NCBI GenBank assembly: GCA_030752605.1
Contig: JASMDX010000033.1
Span: 1 to 64,000, forward strand
Direction of reading: 5' to 3'
Length of the DNA stretch: 64,000 nt
Source: GCA-2731375 sp002731375
GTDB lineage: Bacteria > Pseudomonadota > Alphaproteobacteria > GCA-2731375
Part shown: piece by piece, positions 16,668-24,188 of the stretch
Position numbering within the stretch: position 1 is the stretch's first letter
How the letters are laid out: the number at the start of each line of letters is the position of its first letter
The notes under the pieces: generated by a model
Databases searched by the model: none
What the model was told of the DNA's origin: nothing
The model's input: only the letters and a program-made list of their open reading frames with translations
Position numbers and translations under genes: made by a program

Positions 16668-18197
16668 ATGAGCCAATTCCAATGCATGATAGATCTTCTC
16701 GCCGTCGGCGCCGATGACGCCCCGGCAATCGGGGCGCCCGAGCGGCCGCCATTGAATTTTGCCGCCCTGCGCACCCTGTCATCGGAGGTGGTGGCCAGTC
16801 TGAACGGCCACTCCATCGGGCGTGGCGACCGGGTCGCCATCGTGCTGCCCAATGGGCCGGAAATGGCGGCGGCCTTTATCGCAATTGCCGCTGGCGCGGT
16901 GACAGCGCCGCTGAACCCGGCCTATCGCGAAGACGAGTTCGACTTTTATCTCGATGATCTGAAGGCCCGCACCCTGGTCGTTCAGCAAGGCGTGGAAACT
17001 CCGGCCCGCGCGGCGGCCGAACGCCATGGCATCGATATAGTGGAATTGGTTCCAGATCTGGCCGGTCCGGCGGGCCGCTTCACGCTGCTCTATCCGGCCC
17101 CAAGCGCCGGGGCGGCGGCATCGGGTGGTTTCGCCGATAGCGCCGATCCGAGTTTGATCCTACATACCTCGGGCACCACGTCGCGGCCAAAAATGGTGCC
17201 CTTGAGCCAAGCCAACATTTGCGCCTCGGCCCGCCATATTGGCGAAAGCCTGGCCCTGTCCGCCGCTGACCGCTGCCTCAACATCATGCCGCTGTTTCAT
17301 ATTCACGGCCTGATCGCCGCGGTGCTGTCCAGCCTGGCCGCCGGCGCCGGGGTCTATTGCACGCCCGGTTTCAATGCCCTGCGCTTTTTCCAATGGATGG
17401 ATGAAGTGGAACCGACCTGGTACACGGCGGTGCCGACCATGCATCAGACGATTCTGTCGCGGGCGCCGCGCAATGGGGAGAGCCTGGAGCGTTCACAACT
17501 GCGGCTGATTCGCTCCTCGTCTTCCTCCCTGCCGCCACAAGTCATGGCGGCGCTGGAGGAGACTTTCAATCTTCCCGTGATCGAAGCTTACGGCATGACC
17601 GAGGCGGCGCACCAAATGGCTTCCAACCCATTGCCGCCCGCTGAACGCCGGGCTGGCTGTGTCGGCTTGGCGGCGGGGCCAGAGGTCGGCATCATGGCTG
17701 AGGACGGAGACGATTTTCTGCCCACCGACGCGGTTGGTGAAGTCGTCATCCGTGGTCCCAACGTCACTGATGGCTATATTGAAAACCCAACCGCCAATGC
17801 CACCGCCTATACCAACGGCTGGTTCCGCACTGGCGATCAGGGCACCTTGGATGCGGGTGGTTATCTCACGCTGACGGGCCGGTTGAAGGAAATCATCAAT
17901 CGCGGCGGCGAAAAAATCAGTCCGCGCGAGGTTGACGAGATTCTACTGGATCACCCAGGCGTTGGACAGGTCGTCACCTTCGCTGTGCCGCATGCCCGTT
18001 TAGGTGAGGATGTGGGCGCCGCCGTGGTACTGGCCGAGGGGGCCGAGGTCACGGAGGTGGAATTGCGTGAATTCGTCGGCAAACGCCTAGCTGATTTCAA
18101 GGTGCCGCGGAAAGTGCTTTTCCTCGACGAAATTCCAAAAGGCGCGACAGGCAAGCTGCAGCGGATCGGATTGGCCGAAAAATTGGGCCTGGCTTAG
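16668..18197 (+). CDS. AMP-forming acyl-CoA synthetase, oxalate-CoA ligase-like
   Basis: Adenylate-forming enzyme joining a carboxylic acid to CoA at the cost of ATP, 509 residues. The P-loop L-H-T-S-G-T-T-S-R-P-K (165-175) followed by M-V-P-L-S-Q-A-N, then M-P-L-F-H-I-H-G-L and W-Y-T-A-V-P-T-M-H-Q, resembles oxalyl-CoA synthetases (AAE3/PCS60 type) more than FadD. Y-G-M-T-E-A and the W-F-R-T-G-D-Q motif follow, and the catalytic lysine is in G-A-T-G-K (about 496). The chosen ATG is one of several close candidates (16650, 16668, 16686). It stands alone, and no oxalyl-CoA decarboxylase is in the window, so the oxalate assignment is tentative. Confidence 0.85.
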   Translation: MSQFQCMIDLLAVGADDAPAIGAPERPPLNFAALRTLSSEVVASLNGHSIGRGDRVAIVLPNGPEMAAAFIAIAAGAVTAPLNPAYREDEFDFYLDDLKARTLVVQQGVETPARAAAERHGIDIVELVPDLAGPAGRFTLLYPAPSAGAAASGGFADSADPSLILHTSGTTSRPKMVPLSQANICASARHIGESLALSAADRCLNIMPLFHIHGLIAAVLSSLAAGAGVYCTPGFNALRFFQWMDEVEPTWYTAVPTMHQTILSRAPRNGESLERSQLRLIRSSSSSLPPQVMAALEETFNLPVIEAYGMTEAAHQMASNPLPPAERRAGCVGLAAGPEVGIMAEDGDDFLPTDAVGEVVIRGPNVTDGYIENPTANATAYTNGWFRTGDQGTLDAGGYLTLTGRLKEIINRGGEKISPREVDEILLDHPGVGQVVTFAVPHARLGEDVGAAVVLAEGAEVTEVELREFVGKRLADFKVPRKVLFLDEIPKGATGKLQRIGLAEKLGLA

Positions 18198-18203
18198 TCC
18201 GTT

Positions 18204-18362
18204 TTAGTGCGCCACGTGGCCGTCGCCTCCGCTGAAGCGGTGGACTTCTTCGGCCAATCCGCACCAGGCATATTGATTGGCGACATACAACGCCTGTTCA
18301 TAGCCTAGACTTTCGATCAGGTTTTACGCCACACCTTGGTAATGTTCGAGTGACTCAGTCAT
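18204..18362 (-). pseudogene. Small protein gene with in-frame TAA at codon 13
   Basis: ATG 18362 has a well-spaced GGGAG site and opens a frame M-T-E-S-L-E-H-Y-Q-G-V-A, then TAA. It continues in the same frame N-L-I-E-S-L-G-Y-E-Q-A-L-Y-V-A-N-Q-Y-A-W and on to a TAA at 18204, 52 codons in all. The downstream part has a clear protein-like composition (aromatic and acidic residues, no rare-codon runs). The simplest reading is a nonsense mutation in a small conserved gene. I do not recognise the family. Confidence 0.45.
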
Positions 18363-18459
18363 CAATATACTCCCAGCATATGATGGCTATTGCGGTTAAT
18401 ATAGCGCCGCCGAAGTTAGAAAATCTGAGTGCTGATGGTTAATAAACGGAGGCCAAAGC

Positions 18460-18969
18460 GTGCTGTTTATCTCTTCCTGGCGTACCATGGAGGCCCGTGC
18501 CGTCGAGCTGGGTGCGACGCATATTCTATCCTTGCTGGGCATCGAAGGGGTACCGGACACGCCCGACGGCATGGACCCGGCGCGGCATCTCCATATAGAG
18601 GTCGATGATGTGCCGGCCTCGTTCGCTGGCGACATTGCTCCAACCTTCGAACATGTGACGGAGCTATTGGATTTCTCCACCGCCTGGGACCGGCAAGGCC
18701 CCATGATAGTGCATTGTTATGCCGGCGTCAGCCGCTCCACCGCCGCCGCTCTGACCATTCTCTGCCAATATAATCCTGGGCGCGAGATGGAAGCGGCCCA
18801 GGCCCTGCGCCGTGCCGCGCCACACGCCAAGCCGAACCGCCGCATCATTGCCATCGCCGACCGTCTGCTGGGATCGGACAATCGTTTGGTTGAGGCGGTG
18901 GATGCTATCGGCCAGGGGTCGTACGAGGGTGGCGGCACGCCGTTGGTCGAATTGTCCCTAACGCTTTAG
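18460..18969 (+). CDS. Dual-specificity/tyrosine protein phosphatase family protein
   Basis: Cysteine-based phosphatase of 169 residues. The signature H-C-Y-A-G-V-S-R-S (H85, nucleophile C86, R92) is intact and followed by T-A-A-A. Upstream D-D (49-50) and the P-A-S-F region could supply the general acid. Short N-terminus and this composition match small bacterial DSP-like proteins annotated as protein tyrosine phosphatases. The GTG start at 18460 has GGAGG 8 bases upstream. The quinone oxidoreductase gene follows after 19 bases, suggesting co-transcription. The substrate is unknown. Confidence 0.8.
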   Translation: MLFISSWRTMEARAVELGATHILSLLGIEGVPDTPDGMDPARHLHIEVDDVPASFAGDIAPTFEHVTELLDFSTAWDRQGPMIVHCYAGVSRSTAAALTILCQYNPGREMEAAQALRRAAPHAKPNRRIIAIADRLLGSDNRLVEAVDAIGQGSYEGGGTPLVELSLTL

Positions 18970-18988
18970 ATACCGTAGGGATCAGGGT

Positions 18989-19966
18989 ATGAAAGCCATT
19001 GTTTGCCGCGAACTGGGCGCGCCGTCGGTGCTGCGACTGGAGGAATTGCCGGAACCCAAAATGGGCGCGGGCCAGGCGCGGGTAAAAATCAATGCGGCCG
19101 GTCTTAACTTCCCCGATATTCTGACCGTGGAAGGCGTATATCAGCACAAACCGGCCCTGCCTTTTATTGCCGGTTTTGAAACCGCCGGCGAGGTGATCGA
19201 GGTTGCCCCGGACGTAAGCAATGTCGCACCCGGTAACCGGGTGATGATGTCGGTTCGTCCCGGTGGCTTTGCCGAGCAGGCGGTGGCGGATGCCAGCTTG
19301 CTTATTCCAACGCCCGAACCTTTCGATGATGTCACGGCCGCCGCCTTCAGGGTGGCCTATTTCACCGCCCATCATTGCCTGTTTCAGCGTGGCGGGTTGC
19401 AGCCGGGCGAATGGGTCCTGGTCAATGGCGCCACGGGTGGCGTTGGCCTGGCGGCGGTGGAACTCGCCAAATTGCACGGCGCCAAAATTATCGGCATGGG
19501 GGGTGATGACGGCAAGCTGGAGGTAGTCAGCAGTTATGGCGCCGATCATGTGATCAACTATCAGAGGGGCGAATTCAGGAAAGAGGTAAAGGAGATTACG
19601 GGCGGCAAGGGCGTCAATCTGGTTTACGATCCGGTCGGCGGCGACATCTTTGATCAATCCCTGCGCTGCATGGCCTGGCATGGGCGGTTGGTATCGCTTG
19701 GCTTTACCTCTGGCCGAATACCCGAGTTGCCGTTGAATTACGCCTTGATCAAGGGTCTGACCATCATGGGCTGTCGTGCGGGCGAGGCCAGGCGCAATGA
19801 TCCCGAGGCCGGCGAAAGGGAACTGACGGAAATCTTGGCCCTAGCCAATGCGGGCAAGTTGCACCCTTATGTCTCCCACACCTTGCCGTTCGAGAAGGCT
19901 ATGGACGGCATGCATCTGTTGATGGACCGTAAGGTGATTGGCAAGTTGGTCCTGACAATGAATTAG
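18989..19966 (+). CDS. NADPH:quinone oxidoreductase (zinc-independent MDR family)
   Basis: Medium-chain dehydrogenase/reductase of 325 residues related to QorA and zeta-crystallin. N-terminal GroES-like domain carries N-A-A-G-L-N-F-P-D-I (about 29-38), and the Rossmann nucleotide loop is G-A-T-G-G-V-G-L-A-A (about 144-153). The structural and catalytic zinc cysteines of alcohol dehydrogenases are absent. It probably reduces quinones or enones with NADPH in the cytoplasm. It follows the phosphatase gene closely; a GST gene lies 64 bases downstream. Confidence 0.9.
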   Translation: MKAIVCRELGAPSVLRLEELPEPKMGAGQARVKINAAGLNFPDILTVEGVYQHKPALPFIAGFETAGEVIEVAPDVSNVAPGNRVMMSVRPGGFAEQAVADASLLIPTPEPFDDVTAAAFRVAYFTAHHCLFQRGGLQPGEWVLVNGATGGVGLAAVELAKLHGAKIIGMGGDDGKLEVVSSYGADHVINYQRGEFRKEVKEITGGKGVNLVYDPVGGDIFDQSLRCMAWHGRLVSLGFTSGRIPELPLNYALIKGLTIMGCRAGEARRNDPEAGERELTEILALANAGKLHPYVSHTLPFEKAMDGMHLLMDRKVIGKLVLTMN

Positions 19967-20030
19967 CGTGGTTTCCATGGCCTCTGGGACCATGCTATGT
20001 GAACTTACGTTCAACCGGTAGACTGAGCAT

Positions 20031-20699
20031 ATGCGCATTCTGTACCATTTTTGGCTGTCGCCGTTTTCCCGCAAGGTGCGCATCGCCTTGTTTGAAAAAG
20101 GTATGGATGTAGAGCTGGTGGTGGAGAAATACTGGAACCGCCGGCCCGAGTTTCTTGCTCTGAATACCGCCGGCAAGGTGCCCGTGTTGAGCGAGCCCGA
20201 CGGCACCATTCTGGCCGATAGCCAGGCTATCGTCGAATATCTCGAGGATTGCCAGCCCGAACCCAACTTGCTGGGATACGAGCCGCTGGACCGGGCCGAA
20301 TGCCGTCGTTTGATCGCCTGGTTCGATGGCAAGTTCTATGACGAAGTCACGGAATTTCTTTTGCGGGAAAAATTGCTTAAGCGTTTCATGGGCATGGGGG
20401 AGCCGCGCTCCGACCTGATCCGCGCGGGACGGCAGAATATCGGCTATCACCTGGACTACATCAGCTATCTGGTGGAGCGGCGAAACTATATTGGCGGCGA
20501 GACCTTCTCCCTGGCCGATATCACCGCCGCGGCGCATCTGTCGTGTCTGGATTATCTCGGTGATGTACCGTGGGAGCAGTATCCCAGCGCCAAGGAGTGG
20601 TACGCGCGGGTGAAATCCCGTCCCTCTTTCCGTGCCATCCTGGCCGATCATATGCCCGGTCTGCCGCCCCCCCGACACTATGCCGACCTCGATTTCTAA
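20031..20699 (+). CDS. Glutathione S-transferase family protein
   Basis: Cytosolic GST of 222 residues. The N-terminal thioredoxin-fold half starts I-L-Y-H-F-W-L-S-P-F-S-R-K-V-R (3-17), with the cis-proline G-K-V-P-V-L and glutathione-binding D-S-Q-A-I (about 63-67). The helical C-terminal half has S-L-A-D-I-T-A-A-A-H (about 163-172, N-capping box). The active-site serine of the S-P-F-S motif suggests a theta/beta-like class. Its 3' end overlaps queG by 20 bases. The substrate is unknown. Confidence 0.88.
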   Translation: MRILYHFWLSPFSRKVRIALFEKGMDVELVVEKYWNRRPEFLALNTAGKVPVLSEPDGTILADSQAIVEYLEDCQPEPNLLGYEPLDRAECRRLIAWFDGKFYDEVTEFLLREKLLKRFMGMGEPRSDLIRAGRQNIGYHLDYISYLVERRNYIGGETFSLADITAAAHLSCLDYLGDVPWEQYPSAKEWYARVKSRPSFRAILADHMPGLPPPRHYADLDF

Positions 20700-21834
20700 G
20701 CCTGCGGCCGCGCCATCGCGGTTGATGGTGGAATTGCGCCGCGAGGCCTCGAGCCTGGGTTTCGATGCGCTGGGTATCACCGCCGCCGATGCCTCGCTTG
20801 GGATGGGGGATCGACTGGGGCAGTTCCTGGATCTGGGCCGTCATGGGGATATGGACTGGCTGGTGGAAAAGGCGGACCGTCGCCGCCACCCCAATGCCCT
20901 CTGGCCCGAGGCCCGTTCCATCATCATGCTGGGACTGAATTATGGTCCGGATGAAGACCCTTTGGAGCGTCTGGCCCGGCTGGAGCAGGGTAATGTCTCA
21001 CTCTACGCGGCGCGCAAGGACTATCACGTGGTGGTGAAAAAACGCTTGAAGGCCCTTGCCCGATGGCTGCGGACCGAGGCGGGCGGGGAGTTGAAAGTCT
21101 TTGTCGATACCGCGCCGGTGATGGAAAAACCCCTGGCCCAGGCCGCTGGTCTGGGCTGGCAGGGCAAGCATAGCAACATGGTCAGCCGAGAATTCGGCTC
21201 CTGGCTGTTCCTGGGCAGTATTTTCACGACGTTGTCCCTGACCGCCGATGCGCCGGGAGGGGACCATTGTGGCGAATGTCAAAGCTGCCTTGAAACCTGT
21301 CCCACAGCTGCTTTCCCTGCACCCTATCAATTAGATGCCCGGCGCTGCCTGTCCTATCTAAATATCGAACATCAGGGTCATATCGCGGTGGAGTTCCGCA
21401 AACCCATGGGCAATCGTATCTTTGGCTGTGATGACTGCCTGGCGGTCTGTCCCTGGAATAAATTCGCTATCGCCGCGGATGATGCTGTGATGGCGCCCCG
21501 TGCCGGGTTGAGCATGGTGGATCTGGCCGACTTGCTGCTGTTGGATGACGCCGCCTTTCGCCTTCTCTATGCAGGGACTCCGGTCAAGCGTCTGGGCCGG
21601 GACCGATTCTTGCGCAATGTTCTAATTGCCGCCGGTAACAGCGGCAATGGACAGCTATCGGAACTAATTGATCCGTTGCTCCTGGATCCCGCGCCTCTGG
21701 TCCGTGCCATGGCGGTATGGGCCTTGTCCCAACTGCGCGGCGCCGCTGTTCTGGCCGGTCTGGCTCACGATCACCTGGACACGGAAACAGACGCCGCTGT
21801 CCGGGCCGAATGGGCCCGGGCTATTTCTGCTTAA
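20680..21834 (+). CDS. queG: Epoxyqueuosine reductase
   Basis: Cobalamin- and iron-sulfur-dependent reductase for the last step of queuosine formation in tRNA, 384 residues. The catalytic aspartate is in F-V-D-T-A-P-V-M-E-K (D143). Ferredoxin-type clusters are C197-x2-C200-x2-C203-x3-C207-P and C250-x2-C253-x3-C257-P. A HEAT-repeat C-terminal part (about 310-384) is present as in the longer QueG proteins. ATG 20680 lies inside the GST gene; the frame also runs from 20632. The 3' end overlaps the convergent TPR gene by 14 bases. Confidence 0.93.
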   Translation: MPTSISKPAAAPSRLMVELRREASSLGFDALGITAADASLGMGDRLGQFLDLGRHGDMDWLVEKADRRRHPNALWPEARSIIMLGLNYGPDEDPLERLARLEQGNVSLYAARKDYHVVVKKRLKALARWLRTEAGGELKVFVDTAPVMEKPLAQAAGLGWQGKHSNMVSREFGSWLFLGSIFTTLSLTADAPGGDHCGECQSCLETCPTAAFPAPYQLDARRCLSYLNIEHQGHIAVEFRKPMGNRIFGCDDCLAVCPWNKFAIAADDAVMAPRAGLSMVDLADLLLLDDAAFRLLYAGTPVKRLGRDRFLRNVLIAAGNSGNGQLSELIDPLLLDPAPLVRAMAVWALSQLRGAAVLAGLAHDHLDTETDAAVRAEWARAISA

Positions 21835-22606
21835 GCTCCATCTGTTGCAGACGTGCCTGGGCCGCATCGCCGGCCGGCGTGCCCCGGTGTTCCCGCGCGG
21901 CATAAAGCCAATCCGCCCGTGCGCCGTCCCGGTCACCGGCCTCGAGGCGCAGGATGCCCCGCTCCAACCGGGCCGATGGGTTGGCGGGGTTCAGGGCCAA
22001 TGCCTGGTTTATCGCCTCGCGGGCGTCGTCCGGACGGCCTAGATGGCGCAACGCGCTGGCCCGAAAGGCGGCGGCGTCATCGTCGTTGGGATCCAGGGCC
22101 TTGGCCCGCTCCAGATCGATCAATGCGCCGGCATGATCGCCGCTTTCAGCCAGAATGCGGCCCCGATCAACCAGATAGACGGCCCTATTGGGATCATATT
22201 GTAGGGCGAGATCAATTGCCTGCAGGGCTAATTCGGGCCGTCCGCCCAACAGCCAGACATTCGCCGCCTGGGCCAGAACGTCGCCAGGGCTGGGGAAATG
22301 ATCGGCGGGTAGGGCGGCGGCCAGGGCCTCCAACCGTTGGGCGGCGCGGTCATATGCCTTGGCCTCCAACAAGGCCATCGCCGCGCAGTGGCGCGCCGGT
22401 GCGCCGCCATCCAATCCGGCCCAGGTTTCCGCCGTCTCGAAGGCCTGCCAGGGCTCGCGGTAAGTCAGGGCAATACAGGCGCGGTATTGTTTCTCGTGAT
22501 CGATACCGCCAGTGGCGGTTTTGGCATTGGTTTCCGCCGCCTTCGCCGGGCTAGGCAATAGCGCCAGCGCAAGGGAGAAAAGACCGCATTGTATAAGGCT
22601 ACGCAT
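21821..22606 (-). CDS. Exported tetratricopeptide-repeat protein
   Basis: 261-residue protein with a signal peptide (M-R-S-L-I-Q-C-G-L-F then a leucine/alanine core ending A-K-A-A, about 1-23) and at least three TPR units in the second half. The units include A-L-Q-Y-D-P-N-R-A-V-Y-L, A-K-A-L-D-P-N-D-D-D-A-A and A-L-A-L-N-P-A-N-P-S-A. It is probably periplasmic and mediates protein contacts. The minus-strand frame stays open to 23458 but that part is antisense to the epimerase gene; ATG 22606 begins the signal peptide. It is convergent with queG, overlapping by 14 bases. Confidence 0.85.
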   Translation of the reverse strand: MRSLIQCGLFSLALALLPSPAKAAETNAKTATGGIDHEKQYRACIALTYREPWQAFETAETWAGLDGGAPARHCAAMALLEAKAYDRAAQRLEALAAALPADHFPSPGDVLAQAANVWLLGGRPELALQAIDLALQYDPNRAVYLVDRGRILAESGDHAGALIDLERAKALDPNDDDAAAFRASALRHLGRPDDAREAINQALALNPANPSARLERGILRLEAGDRDGARADWLYAAREHRGTPAGDAAQARLQQMELKQK

Positions 22607-22660
22607 GGCCCTACCTTCCATGCTTGCATGCGCATCGGCAAGAGCTGGGATGGTGGAATA

Positions 22661-23497
22661 GTGGAAAAATTGTTTGTTTTCGGTTTGGGTTACAGCGCCC
22701 TGGTGCTGGCCCAACGGCTGGCTGGCCAAGGCTGGACCGTGGCGGGAACCAGCCGTGATGGAGTGAACGACACCATTCCTTTTGAGCGCCAGCAGCCATT
22801 GTCTAATGCAGCCGGGCAATTGGCTGGGACCACGCATTTGTTGCTCTCTATCCCGCCCGATCAAGCGGGTGATCCGGTGCTGGCCTGCCATGCCGAGGTG
22901 GTCGCAAAGCTGCCTGATCTGCGCTGGATCGGATATCTTTCTACCACTGGGGTTTATGGCGACCATGGCGGCGGCTGGGTTGACGAGAGCACGCCGACGG
23001 CGCCTCTCAACGAACGCAGCCAGCGGCGCGCGGGGGCCGAGCAGGCCTGGCTGGAATGGGGCCGCCGCCATGACCTGGCCGTGCATGTTTTTAGGCTGGC
23101 CGGTATCTATGGACCGGGCCGCAGTGCCTTGGACAACCTGCGCCAGGGCAAAGCCCGGCGCATCGTCAAGCCACGGCATGTGTTCTCCCGCATTCACGTT
23201 GAGGATCTGGCGACGGTCCTGCAAGCCTCCATGGCCCGGCCAAACGCCGCCGCCATTTATAACGTTTGTGATGACGAGGCCGCGCCGTCCCAGGACGTCA
23301 TCGCCCATGCCGCCGAACTGCTGGGACAGGCCGCGCCACCTGAGACCGCCTTTGCCGAGGCCGAATTGAGCCCCATGGCGGCCAGTTTTTACGCCGACAA
23401 CAAACGCGTCTGCAACCGCCGCATCAAGGATGAGTTGGGCGTGGAATTGAGGTACCAAAATTATCGCTTGGGTCTGGCGGCATTGCTGGCTTCTTAA
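22661..23497 (+). CDS. NAD-dependent epimerase/dehydratase-like SDR (YeeZ-like)
   Basis: Extended/atypical SDR of 278 residues. The Rossmann loop is V-F-G-L-G-Y-S-A (5-12), a YeeZ-like variant of GxGxxG. S-T-T-G-V-Y-G (about 104-110) holds the catalytic serine/threonine region and tyrosine, and R-L-A-G-I-Y-G-P-G-R follows. GTG 22661 with an upstream GGGATGGTGGA is the likely start; ATG 22631 is an alternative. Divergent from the TPR gene, which starts 55 bases away on the other strand. The substrate is unknown. Confidence 0.82.
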   Translation: MEKLFVFGLGYSALVLAQRLAGQGWTVAGTSRDGVNDTIPFERQQPLSNAAGQLAGTTHLLLSIPPDQAGDPVLACHAEVVAKLPDLRWIGYLSTTGVYGDHGGGWVDESTPTAPLNERSQRRAGAEQAWLEWGRRHDLAVHVFRLAGIYGPGRSALDNLRQGKARRIVKPRHVFSRIHVEDLATVLQASMARPNAAAIYNVCDDEAAPSQDVIAHAAELLGQAAPPETAFAEAELSPMAASFYADNKRVCNRRIKDELGVELRYQNYRLGLAALLAS

Positions 23498-23584
23498 CCC
23501 GAGAAATTCGTGTGAAATGATGGTTTCCGTTTGGGCACTCCACTATTCTTTATAGGGGGATTCGAAGCAAAAGGAGAATGCGCC

Positions 23585-24163
23585 ATGTTCAACAAAGAAT
23601 GTTTTATCGAAGCCTGCAAGGCTGCCGTTGGTGATGGTCAAAAGGCGATACGTGATGTCGTCCTGCGCGCGGTCGCCGATCCTGCGGGTGTGATAGCTGA
23701 ACTGGGCGAGCCCGATATGGCGGGGGTTTATCCCCTGTATCAGGCCAATGATCTGACCATTATAAATTTCATCTGGGCGCCTTACATGACCTTGCTGCCA
23801 CATAACCATCATATGTTCGCGGCGATCGGCCTATATGGCGGTCGCGAGGACAATGTCTTTTGGCGCCGCCTTGATACCGATACGGGCCCCCAGCTGGAGG
23901 CCGCGGGGGCGGAGTCCATGGGACCTGGCCAGGTAGCAACCCTGGGGCCGGAGATCGTCCATTCCGTGGCCAATCCGATCCGCAAGCTGACCTCCGCCAT
24001 TCATGTCTATGGCGGTGATTTCTTTAATCCACCGGTGCCGCGTAGCCAGTGGGACCATGAAACCCTGATAGAGGAGCCGTGGGATATGCAGAACACCCAT
24101 AATGTTTTTCGTCAGGCTGACATGCGCTACAAGGCCGGCGTGGCGGCAGGTGCGGAAGATTAG
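23585..24163 (+). CDS. Cupin-fold protein, cysteine dioxygenase-like
   Basis: 192-residue protein with a cupin metal site: L-P-H-N-H-H (H73, H75, H76) and G-L-Y-G-G-R-E-D-N (E88) in motif 1, and P-E-I-V-H-S-V (H126) in motif 2. This arrangement is that of cysteine-dioxygenase-type thiol dioxygenases and related uncharacterised enzymes. An AAGGAG site lies 8 bases before ATG 23585. The ABC exporter gene begins 26 bases downstream and may be co-transcribed. The substrate is not determined. Confidence 0.75.
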   Translation: MFNKECFIEACKAAVGDGQKAIRDVVLRAVADPAGVIAELGEPDMAGVYPLYQANDLTIINFIWAPYMTLLPHNHHMFAAIGLYGGREDNVFWRRLDTDTGPQLEAAGAESMGPGQVATLGPEIVHSVANPIRKLTSAIHVYGGDFFNPPVPRSQWDHETLIEEPWDMQNTHNVFRQADMRYKAGVAAGAED

Positions 24164-24188
24164 GCCTCCCGTGCCCGGAGGGTAAGCG

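Noticed and set aside
18204..18362. TAA inside the small frame as a recoding site
   Set aside because: Selenocysteine needs UGA and pyrrolysine UAG; neither applies, so mutation is the simpler reading.
22607..23458. Upstream extension of the TPR gene frame on the minus strand (545 codons in all)
   Set aside because: The extension is entirely antisense to the epimerase gene and has no family features; the signal peptide starts at 22606.
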